The translations under genes were made by a program, and so were the position numbers. Below, piece by piece: positions 1 through 7,058 of a stretch of DNA of 9,289 nt. Position 1 is the stretch's first letter; each line of letters begins with the position of its first letter. The DNA lies in contig JBBRHH010000217.1 of assembly GCA_038222915.1 (NCBI GenBank), positions 1 to 9,289 on the forward strand, written 5' to 3'. The notes under the pieces were generated by a model, which saw nothing but the letters and a program-made list of their open reading frames with translations, searched no databases and was not told the DNA's origin. Source of the stretch: JBBRHH01 sp038222915 (GTDB lineage: Bacteria; Planctomycetota; Phycisphaerae; Tepidisphaerales; Tepidisphaeraceae).

Positions 1-19
1 GCTGCCGCATATTACTCCG

Positions 20-661
20 ATGGCCTCGCCCGTCGGGATGCCGAGCCCGTCGGGGCCGGGCGGATATATGCGATATCGCGAGAGGACCCTCGATGAGATG
101 CTGCTGGAGAACCGGGTGGGGTTTCTGGTTGGCGAGATCAATCATGTGAGCGCGGCGAACGTATATATGAAGATGCGTTATCTTCAGAGCATTAAGCGCG
201 ATCAGGACATCAATCTGTATATCAATAGTCCGGGCGGCGCGGTCGTGGATACGCTCGCGGTTTATGACGTGATGCGGTTTTTGACCTGCGATGTGGCCAC
301 GTATTGTATCGGCGAGTGCGCCAGCGGCGGCGCGGTGCTGTTCATGGCCGGGAAGAAGGGGAAGCGGTTTATCCTGCCCAATGCGAAGGTGATGATTCAC
401 CAGCCGTTTGGCGGGGTCTATGGGCAGGCGGCGGATATTGAAATTCAGGCCGAGGAGATTCTGAAGACCAAGGAGAATCTCAACAAGATCATGGCTAAGT
501 GCACCGGGCAGACTGTCGAGCGGATCCGCGACGATTCGGAACGCGACCGGTTTTTTGATGCCGAGCAGTCGATGGCTTACGGCATCTGCGATGAAATATT
601 GGGCGCGGAGACCGATTCGAAGACAGCGGAAGCGGCGGCCGACGCGACGAAACCGAAGTAG
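20..661 (+). CDS. clpP: ATP-dependent Clp protease proteolytic subunit, divergent paralogue (ClpP1)
   Basis: Serine peptidase of family S14. ClpP subunits form a barrel that degrades cytoplasmic proteins fed in by Clp ATPases such as ClpX or ClpC. The catalytic triad is visible: Ser102 in CASGGA, His127 in MIHQP and Asp176 in ERDRF. The substrate-strand motif YINSPGG lies at about 67-73. The N-terminus has RTLDEMLLENRVGFL (about 22-36) where classical ClpP has a YDIYSRLLKER-type segment, and the usual ASMGA around the serine is ASGGA. Length (213 aa) is typical, with an Ala/Thr/Lys-rich tail. The start is uncertain: the frame is open to the window edge with no clear ribosome site before ATG 20, and ATGs at 38 and 68 are alternatives. 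A VOC gene follows after 18 bases, then a second clpP. Family assignment is near certain; calling it ClpP1 reflects gene order only. Confidence 0.95.
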   Translation: MASPVGMPSPSGPGGYMRYRERTLDEMLLENRVGFLVGEINHVSAANVYMKMRYLQSIKRDQDINLYINSPGGAVVDTLAVYDVMRFLTCDVATYCIGECASGGAVLFMAGKKGKRFILPNAKVMIHQPFGGVYGQAADIEIQAEEILKTKENLNKIMAKCTGQTVERIRDDSERDRFFDAEQSMAYGICDEILGAETDSKTAEAAADATKPK

Positions 662-679
662 GCTGGCCGAATATCTAAA

Positions 680-1075
680 ATGCTCTTTACCGGAATCGAT
701 CATCCTGCCATCAGTTGCCAGAACGTGCGTCTGCAGATTGAGTGGTATTGCACGCATCTGGGGATGCGGCTGGTTGCGAGCAATGGCCAGGAGCCGCCGA
801 GCGTGGTGGTGGGATTTGGCGAGACGATGAAAGACGGGCCGATGATCGAGTTGATGCCGATGAAGGATATTGGACCCAGCCCGATTGATCTGCCGCGGTT
901 TTGCCAGGGATTGCGTCATCTGGCGTTTCGCGTGAGCAACTTTGACGTGGCGTATGAGAAGCTGAAAGCGGCCGGCATCGCTTTTCTGTTTGAGCCGGCG
1001 ATTGCGGTTGGCGGCGGAAAAATCGTGAGCTTCCGCGATCCCGAAGGCAATGAACTTCAAATTGTAGAACGATAA
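680..1075 (+). CDS. VOC-superfamily (glyoxalase/dioxygenase fold) protein
   Basis: A 131-aa single-module vicinal oxygen chelate protein made of two beta-alpha-beta-beta-beta repeats. The four positions that bind the divalent metal in this fold can be proposed as His8 (DHPAI), Glu57 (MIELMP), His80 (LRHLAF) and Glu125 (GNELQIVE). The His-Glu-His-Glu set is the glyoxalase I pattern, and SFRDPEGNELQIVE is the usual C-terminal signature. The substrate cannot be read from sequence: lactoylglutathione lyase, a bleomycin/fosfomycin-type resistance protein, an epimerase or a dioxygenase relative are all possible. The ATG has no clear Shine-Dalgarno site. It sits between two clpP genes with 18-base gaps on both sides and so is probably co-transcribed with them. 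Fold confident, reaction unknown. Confidence 0.88.
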   Translation: MLFTGIDHPAISCQNVRLQIEWYCTHLGMRLVASNGQEPPSVVVGFGETMKDGPMIELMPMKDIGPSPIDLPRFCQGLRHLAFRVSNFDVAYEKLKAAGIAFLFEPAIAVGGGKIVSFRDPEGNELQIVER

Positions 1076-1093
1076 AGAAACCAGGAACCTCCC

Positions 1094-1735
1094 ATGACTT
1101 CCAATCAACTTATCCCGATGGTCATTGAAAAGTCTGGCCGCGGTGAACGCGCCTATGACATTTACTCGCGGCTGCTGAAGGACCGCATCATCATGATCGG
1201 CGGCGGGATTTCGGACGACACCGCGAGCATTGTGGTGGCTCAGCTTTTGTTTTTGTCGAACGACGATCCGAAGAGCGACATTCAGATGTATATCAACTCG
1301 CCGGGCGGAAGCGTTTCGGCCGGGCTGGGGATTATCGACACGATGCGGTTTTTGCGGTGCGATGTGGCGACGACTTGTATTGGCATGGCCGCGAGCATGG
1401 GTGCTTGTCTGCTGTCGGCGGGGACGAAGGGGAAGCGAGCCGTGCTTTCAAATTCACAGGTGATGCTGCATCAGCCGTTGATCGGCGGCGTGCTGCAGGG
1501 GCCGGCGACGGACCTGGGCATTGAGGCGGCGCATATGCTGCGGCTGCGCGACCGTCTTTATCAGATGATGGCTTCTTACACCGGGAAGACGAAGGAAGTG
1601 ATTCACCGGGACTTTGACCGCAACAAGTGGTTGTTCGCGGAAGAGGCGGTGGCTTATGGGTGCGCGGATCGGATTATTGAGCGGGCACCCGAGCCGGTGG
1701 CGCGGGTTGTGTCGGACGACGATAAGATTTCGTAA
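1094..1735 (+). CDS. clpP: ATP-dependent Clp protease proteolytic subunit, canonical-type paralogue (ClpP2)
   Basis: Second S14 ClpP subunit, closer to the classical type. It has the GERAYDIYSRLLKDRII N-terminal segment (about 17-33), YINSPGG (66-72), IDTMRF, the serine motif MAASMGA with Ser101, MLHQP with His126, and Asp175 in FDRNKW. After the histidine motif it carries a slightly longer loop, LIGGVLQGPATD (129-140), instead of the shorter LGGYQGQATD-type loop; the difference lies in the handle region that joins the two heptamer rings. The ATG is preceded by AGGA (1083-1086) at 7 bases, a weak but plausible ribosome site. It lies 18 bases after the VOC gene. With ClpP1 it probably forms a mixed tetradecamer, as known for two-ClpP bacteria; that is inference. 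A hairpin-forming repeat starts 15 bases after its stop. Confidence 0.96.
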   Translation: MTSNQLIPMVIEKSGRGERAYDIYSRLLKDRIIMIGGGISDDTASIVVAQLLFLSNDDPKSDIQMYINSPGGSVSAGLGIIDTMRFLRCDVATTCIGMAASMGACLLSAGTKGKRAVLSNSQVMLHQPLIGGVLQGPATDLGIEAAHMLRLRDRLYQMMASYTGKTKEVIHRDFDRNKWLFAEEAVAYGCADRIIERAPEPVARVVSDDDKIS

Positions 1736-1750
1736 TTACGTGGGAGCATT

Positions 1751-1825
1751 GTCATTCTGAGCGCGGCGAAAGATCCAGCACGAGCGATTGTTCGAAGTGG
1801 ATTCTTTGTTGCGCTTGGATTGTAC
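1751..1825. repeat. Imperfect palindromic interspersed repeat forming a long hairpin
   Basis: The left arm (1751-1777) and right arm (1798-1825) are inverted copies. Pairing them by hand gives 21 Watson-Crick pairs, 4 G-U pairs, 1 mismatch and 3 single-base bulges around a 20-base loop, which can itself form a small CGAG/TTCG stem (1781-1784 with 1791-1794). The left arm GTCATTCTGAGCG and the following GCGAAAGATCC resemble, from memory, a repeat found between genes in many bacteria; its translations give strings such as VILSEAKNP and FASLRMT. Here the + frame reads VILSAAKDP and the - strand reads SFAALRMT. It starts just after the clpP2 stop and overlaps the proposed TTG start of the next gene, so it could affect mRNA stability, termination or translation. 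The structure is seen directly; the family match is recall. Confidence 0.75.
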
Positions 1826-2389
1826 ATTCTGGGGTGCGGTTCGCCGGACAAGGCGAATATTGAGCTGCGGAAGAAGAACCAGGATCTTCAGGAGCAGGTG
1901 AAGCAGCTTGCGGGGCAGCGGGATGCGGATTTGCACCGTATTCAGGGGTTTGAAACACGCGCGACGACGGTGCCTGTGTTGGCTGAGGGGCGGCTGGACA
2001 AGCTGTTTACGGCTACAGGCTTTAAGATTGGGCGGCTTACGAATGGGGATGCACAACAACTGAAAGTGTATGTGGCGCCGCTGGATGCCAACGGCGATGA
2101 GTTGAAGGCGACGGGAACGTGGGTGGTGGAGGCGTTTGATCTGTCGGATCAGGAGCGGCCACGGGTGGGGCATTGGGAATTTGGGCCGGAGGACTGCAAG
2201 AAGGATTGGGTTGGGTTTTTGCTTCGGACGTATATTTTTCCGTGTCCCTGGCAGCATGCTTCGAAGGCGCAACAACTGACGGTGCGCGTGACGTTTCGCG
2301 ATGAACTTACGCAGCGGCTTTTTCCCGCGGAGGAATTTGTGGCGAAGGTGGATCGCACCCCACTTTCGACGACGCAGCCGACGCGATAA
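1820..2389 (+). CDS. Predicted lipoprotein with N-terminal coiled coil, function unknown
   Basis: From TTG 1820 the product is 189 aa: a lipobox-like ILGC, a charged heptad-rich helix (about residues 12-45, KANIELRKKNQDLQEQVKQL) likely to be a coiled coil, then a mostly beta domain (about 55-175, with GTWVVEAFDL and VRVTFRDELTQ) and a Thr-rich tail. The start is doubtful. From TTG the pre-lipobox part is only five residues, too short to export a protein. The frame is open upstream to the clpP2 stop and encodes GFFVALGLYILGC just before the lipobox cysteine, a good signal peptide. No ATG, GTG or TTG precedes it; ATT 1787 would give MVRSGFFVALGLYILGC. The upstream part lies in the palindromic repeat. 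It ends in tandem TAA stops, 24 bases before the hydrolase gene. I do not recognise the beta domain; it resembles hypothetical planctomycete proteins in style only. Confidence 0.72.
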   Translation: MYILGCGSPDKANIELRKKNQDLQEQVKQLAGQRDADLHRIQGFETRATTVPVLAEGRLDKLFTATGFKIGRLTNGDAQQLKVYVAPLDANGDELKATGTWVVEAFDLSDQERPRVGHWEFGPEDCKKDWVGFLLRTYIFPCPWQHASKAQQLTVRVTFRDELTQRLFPAEEFVAKVDRTPLSTTQPTR

Positions 2390-2400
2390 TAATATCCGCG

Positions 2401-2407
2401 AAGGAAG
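2401..2407 (+). promoter_or_regulatory. Shine-Dalgarno site deciding the hydrolase start
   Basis: AAGGAAG lies 6 bases before ATG 2414, a near-consensus site and the strongest in the window. It favours ATG 2414 over TTG 2408, which directly follows it and would add only two residues. Confidence 0.65.
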
Positions 2408-2413
2408 TTGCCC

Positions 2414-4297
2414 ATGAAATTGATCTTTACGCTGGTGCTGGTCTGCGTTTTTTCATTGGCGAGCGCCGAGGGGCCGGCGACGCGGCCTTATACCGATCCG
2501 TCACAGCTTGATGTTCCCTGGCCTAAGCATAGTTATCTGAAGGAGCCGTGGCGGGGGTTTCTGGAGACCCGGAGCGCGGATGCTTTCGTGCATGGGATCG
2601 GGATTAACTTTAATGTGCAGGGGAATCAAGATCTGGCGATGCGGCTGCTGGCGGAGTCGGGGTTTACGCATTGCCGGATTGAGTTTGGATGGGGGAGCAT
2701 CAACTGGGATGAGACGGCGATCAACGATGAGGCCCGGGCGATTCGTAAGCTTGAGCTTTGCAAGAAGTATCACATCCGGCCGATCCTGCTTTTGAATGCG
2801 CACCATGGGGTGCCGTGTCCGGTGAAGTTTTTTGACAAGCCTTTGAAGGCGGACACGGCCAAGGGGGCACGATCGGTCGTACTTACGGACATGAAGGACA
2901 TCGTGCCGGGGCACACGGGGATCAACAATACGCCGGAATATATTGCGGCGGATGTGATCATCACGGCCGTCAATGCGGCGACGGGGGAGTGCACGTTGAG
3001 CAAGCCGCTGCCGATGGATCTGAAGGCGGGGCCGATCCATCTGGCTACTTTGAAGCATCTGCCCTTTTTTCCAGTCGGGACGAAGGAGTTTGATGACACG
3101 TCGGAGGGGTGGACGAAATACACGATGATCGTGGCGAAGCTGGCCGCCGACGCGGGGCTTCAGGATTTTGACCTGGAGTTCTGGAACGAGCTTTCGTTTG
3201 GATCGCAGTTTGTGGATGCGAACCACTATTTTGACAGGGAATCTGCGCCGGCCGACCTGCCTGAGAAGGTGGCGAATTTTCTGCATCCGGGCGGTAGCGC
3301 GTGGGAGATCACGCACCGCGCGATTGATGCGGTGAAGACGAAGTATCCGAAGGTGCGGTGCATCTGGGGCTGGTCGAATACGACGTTTTATCACACGCCG
3401 ATCGACAAGCTGCCGCCTGGCACGGATGGGCAGAGTTATCATCCCTATGGGACGGGGGTGCGGCACCTGCCGAAGGAGGAGGATTACAAGGACAGGCCGG
3501 AATTTAATGTGGATGGGTTTACGCCGGAGATTAACGTGCGGATGCCGGAGGGGTGGGCGCACACGTTTATGAAGACGGAATGCATTATGCGGCTGCTGAA
3601 TCCGAAGGCGCGGGAGACGCATCCGCCGGGGGTTGAGCACTTTTATCATTACATGACGGAGCATGGGGTTGCGCCGCCGGAATGCGGCGTCACGGATGAG
3701 ACGGGGTCGTTTGAGCTGAAGTCGAAGGTTGCGCTGCGGTCGTTTTGTCTCTGGCTGAACAAGGGCGTGGATGTGATGGATTACTATTGCGCGTGGGAGC
3801 GCGATACGAAAGGATTCGGGCTGCTGCCGGGGAATCTGCCGACGCTGCCGGCGGATTCGAAGTTTGATGCTGTTGCGACGCCGCCGATGCGGGCGATGCG
3901 GAATTTGACGAAGGCGTTTGCGGGCGGGGTGGCGCTGAAATCGACGACGCCGCTGACGGTGGAGGTTGCGCCGCTTGGGCCGCCGGTGAAGGTTTTTGAG
4001 GGAAGCGGGACGCATCCGGCGCTCCTGCAGCAGGATGTTTTTGCATTTCTTCCGTTTCAATCGACGCAGGATAAGTTCATCATTCCGGTGTACATCATGA
4101 GTTATGACATCACCAAGCCGTTTCCGGATCAGCGGTATCAGGTGACGATCAAAGGCCTGCCCGACACTTCGCGGAACATTACTCTTTACGATCCCATTCT
4201 CGACAAGACCATTCCGCTTGAAGTCAACTGGAACGATGGCGGGCAGATCAAGCTGCTCGTTACAGATTACCCGCGTCTTCTGGTGATCACGAAGTAG
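2414..4297 (+). CDS. Secreted glycoside hydrolase-like protein, clan GH-A type TIM barrel
   Basis: The 627-aa product begins with a Sec signal peptide (MKLIFTLVLVCVFSLASA, cleavage probably after Ala18). The mature part has TIM-barrel features: FTHCRIEFGWGSINW (84-98), IRPILLLNAHHG (121-132), FDLEFWNEL (252-260) with Glu259 as candidate acid/base in a WNE motif, RCIWGWSNT (315-323), SYHPYG (341-346) and CGVTDETG (424-431) with Glu429 as possible nucleophile. Between about 140 and 220 a beta-rich insertion interrupts the barrel. The C-terminal part, from about 508, looks like a beta sandwich. The pattern suits clan GH-A (GH39 or GH5 relatives), but I cannot name a family or substrate; the sugar target is unknown. 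The start is set by a good Shine-Dalgarno site. It lies 24 bases after the lipoprotein gene and 2 bases before the phosphatase gene, suggesting co-transcription. Confidence 0.8.
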   Translation: MKLIFTLVLVCVFSLASAEGPATRPYTDPSQLDVPWPKHSYLKEPWRGFLETRSADAFVHGIGINFNVQGNQDLAMRLLAESGFTHCRIEFGWGSINWDETAINDEARAIRKLELCKKYHIRPILLLNAHHGVPCPVKFFDKPLKADTAKGARSVVLTDMKDIVPGHTGINNTPEYIAADVIITAVNAATGECTLSKPLPMDLKAGPIHLATLKHLPFFPVGTKEFDDTSEGWTKYTMIVAKLAADAGLQDFDLEFWNELSFGSQFVDANHYFDRESAPADLPEKVANFLHPGGSAWEITHRAIDAVKTKYPKVRCIWGWSNTTFYHTPIDKLPPGTDGQSYHPYGTGVRHLPKEEDYKDRPEFNVDGFTPEINVRMPEGWAHTFMKTECIMRLLNPKARETHPPGVEHFYHYMTEHGVAPPECGVTDETGSFELKSKVALRSFCLWLNKGVDVMDYYCAWERDTKGFGLLPGNLPTLPADSKFDAVATPPMRAMRNLTKAFAGGVALKSTTPLTVEVAPLGPPVKVFEGSGTHPALLQQDVFAFLPFQSTQDKFIIPVYIMSYDITKPFPDQRYQVTIKGLPDTSRNITLYDPILDKTIPLEVNWNDGGQIKLLVTDYPRLLVITK

Positions 4298-4299
4298 CC

Positions 4300-5610
4300 A
4301 TGGAATTTGTCGATTTATCCGCCAACCCGCGTATTCCTGTTCTGCTGGACATGGTTGATTCGCTTTCGCGCATCACGGATCCCAACGAGGTGCTGGAGCG
4401 ATTTATTGGCGGGATGCGGCGGGCGTATGGCTCGCGGTGCTTTGTGGAGATTTCGACGCGGGGTCTGACGCATGGGTATTACCGCATCTCGCGCGTGCTG
4501 ACGCCTGACGGGCTGGAGCTTTCCAAAGTGGCGGGGCCATGGAACAGTCATGATCTTCCGGTGCGGAGCGGCGGGTTTATTGGGGAGATCATCAAGACGC
4601 CGGTTCCGAAACTGGTGCATAAGGTAGATCTGGGCGGGGATGCGGTGCTCGGGGATGCCATCGCGGCTTACCACTCGATTATGGCCGCGCCGATTTTTCA
4701 GAATGGCGCGCCCAACGACTGGGTACTGCTGCTCGACACGGGCGAAAACGCGTTTCATATGGCGGAGATGGAGGAGTTGATTCTCCGCGCCAACCTCGTG
4801 GCGGCGGCGACGAACAATCTTGTCATTGCGCAGCAGCTTTTCCTTGCGAACATGCGGATTCAGAAGGAAGTAGAGCACATTGCGACGATTCAGCGGGCTC
4901 TGCTTCCCAGCGTGATGCCGCGCGTGCCGGGGCTTCGAATTGCGGCGTCGTATGAGACTTTCGATCAGGCCGGCGGTGATATGTACGACTTTGTTCCGCT
5001 GGGGACGCGGCCTGAGATTATTCATACGCTGGACGACGATCGGTGGGCAATTTTGATTGGCGATGTGTCGGGACACGGACCGTCGGCGGCGGTGGTGATG
5101 GCGATGTTTCATTCCATCCTGCATGCTTATCCGCGCAAGCCGATGGGGCCGTCGGAATTGCTGGTGCATGTCAATCGGCATCTTTGCGCCAAGCCGATCG
5201 GCGACTCTTTTGTGACGGCGTTCCTCGCTTTCTATGATCCAGCGACGCGGCATTTGGCTTATGCGCGGGCGGGACATAATCCGCCATTGCTGACGACGCC
5301 GTTCGGGCCCGCGAGAACGCTGGATGAAATCGGCGACCTGCCGCTGGGGGTGATGGAGGACACGCATTATCAGGAGGCGGACTTGATCCTGACTTCGGGG
5401 CAGAACCTATTGCTGTACACCGACGGCATCGTGGAGGCTCGGAATCCGAAGGGGGACTTTTTTGGACCCGAGGGGATTGAACGGATTCTCGGGCAATCGG
5501 GTACGGATCCACTCACGATCATCCGCGATATCAACAATGCTGTGCGCGAGCATCTAAGCGGCACGCGGCCTGGCGACGATCAGACGGTGATTGCGATTGA
5601 AGTCGAGTAA
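4300..5610 (+). CDS. GAF-domain PP2C (SpoIIE/RsbU-type) serine/threonine phosphatase
   Basis: A 436-aa cytoplasmic signalling phosphatase with no membrane segment. Residues about 10-175 form a GAF-like sensor region, followed by a helical linker (about 176-200). The SpoIIE-type phosphatase domain then carries all the expected metal-binding motifs: TIQRALLP (196-203), GGDMYD (225-230), GDVSGHG (254-260), RAGHNPP (323-329), LLYTDGIVEA (371-380) and GDDQTV (425-430). The acidic residues at 227, 230, 255, 375, 426 and 427 are all present, so it should be active. Relatives (RsbU, RsbP, SpoIIE) dephosphorylate anti-sigma-factor antagonists, but no such partner is in the window. The ATG starts 2 bases after the hydrolase stop, consistent with translational coupling. 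It ends 6 bases from the convergent radA stop. The GAF ligand is unknown. Confidence 0.93.
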   Translation: MEFVDLSANPRIPVLLDMVDSLSRITDPNEVLERFIGGMRRAYGSRCFVEISTRGLTHGYYRISRVLTPDGLELSKVAGPWNSHDLPVRSGGFIGEIIKTPVPKLVHKVDLGGDAVLGDAIAAYHSIMAAPIFQNGAPNDWVLLLDTGENAFHMAEMEELILRANLVAAATNNLVIAQQLFLANMRIQKEVEHIATIQRALLPSVMPRVPGLRIAASYETFDQAGGDMYDFVPLGTRPEIIHTLDDDRWAILIGDVSGHGPSAAVVMAMFHSILHAYPRKPMGPSELLVHVNRHLCAKPIGDSFVTAFLAFYDPATRHLAYARAGHNPPLLTTPFGPARTLDEIGDLPLGVMEDTHYQEADLILTSGQNLLLYTDGIVEARNPKGDFFGPEGIERILGQSGTDPLTIIRDINNAVREHLSGTRPGDDQTVIAIEVE

Positions 5611-5616
5611 ACCGCT

Positions 5617-7026
5617 TCATTGCATGGCCATCGCCTGGGACAGTCGGCGCACTTCGTGAAGTGCCATTCCTTTTAACTTCAGCACCTGCCCCCCTACCGG
5701 CGGGACGATGCCCTGACTGCAGCCGAGGCGAGCGGCTTCGCGGAGGCGGACTTCCAGTTGCGGCACGGAGCGGACTTCGCCGCCGAGTCCCAGTTCGCCT
5801 ACGGCGAGGGTGCCGGCGGCGATGGGGCGATTCATGTGAGCGGATGCGATGGCAAGTGCGATGGCGAGATCGATGGCCGGCTCGGCGACTTTGACGCCGC
5901 CGGCGATGTTGACGAAGACGTCGTCGGCCGCGAGGCGGAGCTCGGCGCGTTTTTCGAGGACGGCGATGATCATGGAGACGCGATCGGAGCTGACGCCGCT
6001 AACTTTACGCTTGGCCGCGCCGATGACGCTGGAGGCGGTCAGGGCCTGGACCTCGAGGAGCAGGACGCGGGAGCCCTGCATGGCGGCGGTGATGATTGAG
6101 CCGCTGGGCGGGCCGCCGGGGCCGTAGTGTTCGATGAAGAGGTTACCGGGGTCGGTGACTTCCTTGAGGCCTTCGCCGGTCATTTCGAAGAGGCCGACCT
6201 CGTGGGTGTTGCCGAAGCGGTTTTTGATGCAGCGTACGATGCGATGGGAGTGGAAGCGATCGCCTTCGAAATAGACGACAGTGTCGACGATGTGCTCGAT
6301 AATCTTCGGGCCGGCGAGCGTGCCGGCCTTGGTGACGTGGCCGACAAAGATGATGGCGACCCCGCTGGCCTTGGCGAGATAGACAAGCTCCATGCAGCAA
6401 TCGCGAAGCTGGGTGACCGAGCCGGGCGCGGCCGGGAGATCGGGTTTGTAGATCATCTGGATTGAATCGATGATGACGACGGCGGGGTTGTGCTTGTGAA
6501 TCTGGTTCTGGATGCGCTCGACGTTGGTTTCGGCGAGGACGAGGAGAGTCGTGGCCTTTGCGCCCAGACGGCCGGCTCGGAGGGCAGTCTGGCGGGCGGA
6601 TTCTTCACTGGTGACATACATGACGGAGGCGGGGCCGGCCTTGCCTCCTTCGGCGAGTGCGTTGGCGACCTGGAGGAGGAGAGTGGATTTGCCGATGCCG
6701 GGCTCGCCGCCGACGAGGATGGCGGAACCGGGGACTACGCCGCCGCCGAGGACGCGGTCGAACTCGCCGATGCCGCAGGTGAGACGCGGGACCTGTGATT
6801 CTTCGATGGCCGCGATGGCGAGAGGTTCGGCGCCCTGGAGGACCTCGCGCGAGGCGGGTCGGCCGGCGGTGATCGCGCCGGTTCGCTTGGCAGCGCGCTC
6901 GTCGAAGGCGGGCTCCTTATACTCCTGTAGACTATCCCAGGTGCCGCAGTCGGGACACTTGCCCATCCACTTGGGATGGACGCTTCCGCACTGATTGCAC
7001 AGGAACTGTGTTCTTGCTTTGGCCAT
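5617..7026 (-). CDS. radA: DNA repair protein RadA (Sms)
   Basis: Full-length 469-aa RadA, a RecA-like ATPase that promotes branch migration and processing of recombination intermediates. Domains in order: an N-terminal zinc finger with Cys10, Cys13, Cys24 and Cys27 (CNQC...CPDC); a RecA-type ATPase core with Walker A GGEPGIGKST (106-115) and Walker B VVIIDS (183-188); the RadA-specific KNRFG motif (268-272), which separates it from RecA; and a C-terminal Lon-protease-like domain (about 340-469, with GVKVAEPAIDLAIALA) that acts as a scaffold rather than a peptidase in known RadA. The start ATG precedes the zinc finger at the usual distance. It is convergent with the phosphatase gene and divergent from the FHA-PilB gene, so it is transcribed alone in this window. 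Confidence 0.97.
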   Translation of the reverse strand: MAKARTQFLCNQCGSVHPKWMGKCPDCGTWDSLQEYKEPAFDERAAKRTGAITAGRPASREVLQGAEPLAIAAIEESQVPRLTCGIGEFDRVLGGGVVPGSAILVGGEPGIGKSTLLLQVANALAEGGKAGPASVMYVTSEESARQTALRAGRLGAKATTLLVLAETNVERIQNQIHKHNPAVVIIDSIQMIYKPDLPAAPGSVTQLRDCCMELVYLAKASGVAIIFVGHVTKAGTLAGPKIIEHIVDTVVYFEGDRFHSHRIVRCIKNRFGNTHEVGLFEMTGEGLKEVTDPGNLFIEHYGPGGPPSGSIITAAMQGSRVLLLEVQALTASSVIGAAKRKVSGVSSDRVSMIIAVLEKRAELRLAADDVFVNIAGGVKVAEPAIDLAIALAIASAHMNRPIAAGTLAVGELGLGGEVRSVPQLEVRLREAARLGCSQGIVPPVGGQVLKLKGMALHEVRRLSQAMAMQ

Positions 7027-7058
7027 TGCTAAACTATTCTAGCTACAGAACCAATCCG
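7027..7058. promoter_or_regulatory. 32-bp divergent gap between radA and the FHA-PilB gene
   Basis: This short AT-richer gap must carry, or lie beside, the promoters of both divergent genes. On the + strand TATTCT (7035-7040) could be a -10 element, with a TTGCTT (7014-7019) inside radA at a short 15-base spacing. On the - strand TAGAAT is a possible -10 for radA, with no clear -35. No Shine-Dalgarno site precedes either start, so leaders are short or absent. The assignments are weak. Confidence 0.25.

Noticed and set aside
1654..1851. Small - strand frame (65 codons) containing SFAALRMT
   Set aside because: This is the well-known kind of spurious translation of the interspersed repeat, not a gene; it overlaps clpP2 and the lipoprotein gene.
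2501..4060. Long antisense open frame (519 codons) opposite the hydrolase gene
   Set aside because: It is rich in Arg, His and Pro with no domain, as expected from the mirror of a high-GC gene; the + strand protein has a signal peptide, motifs and a ribosome site.
4315..5367. Antisense open frame (350 codons) opposite the phosphatase
   Set aside because: Its composition is Arg/His-rich with no motifs, while the + strand has all PP2C motifs.
7008..7058. Upstream GTG start extending the FHA-PilB protein by 17 residues
   Set aside because: It would overlap radA's start and adds residues outside the FHA fold; ATG 7059 begins directly at the domain.
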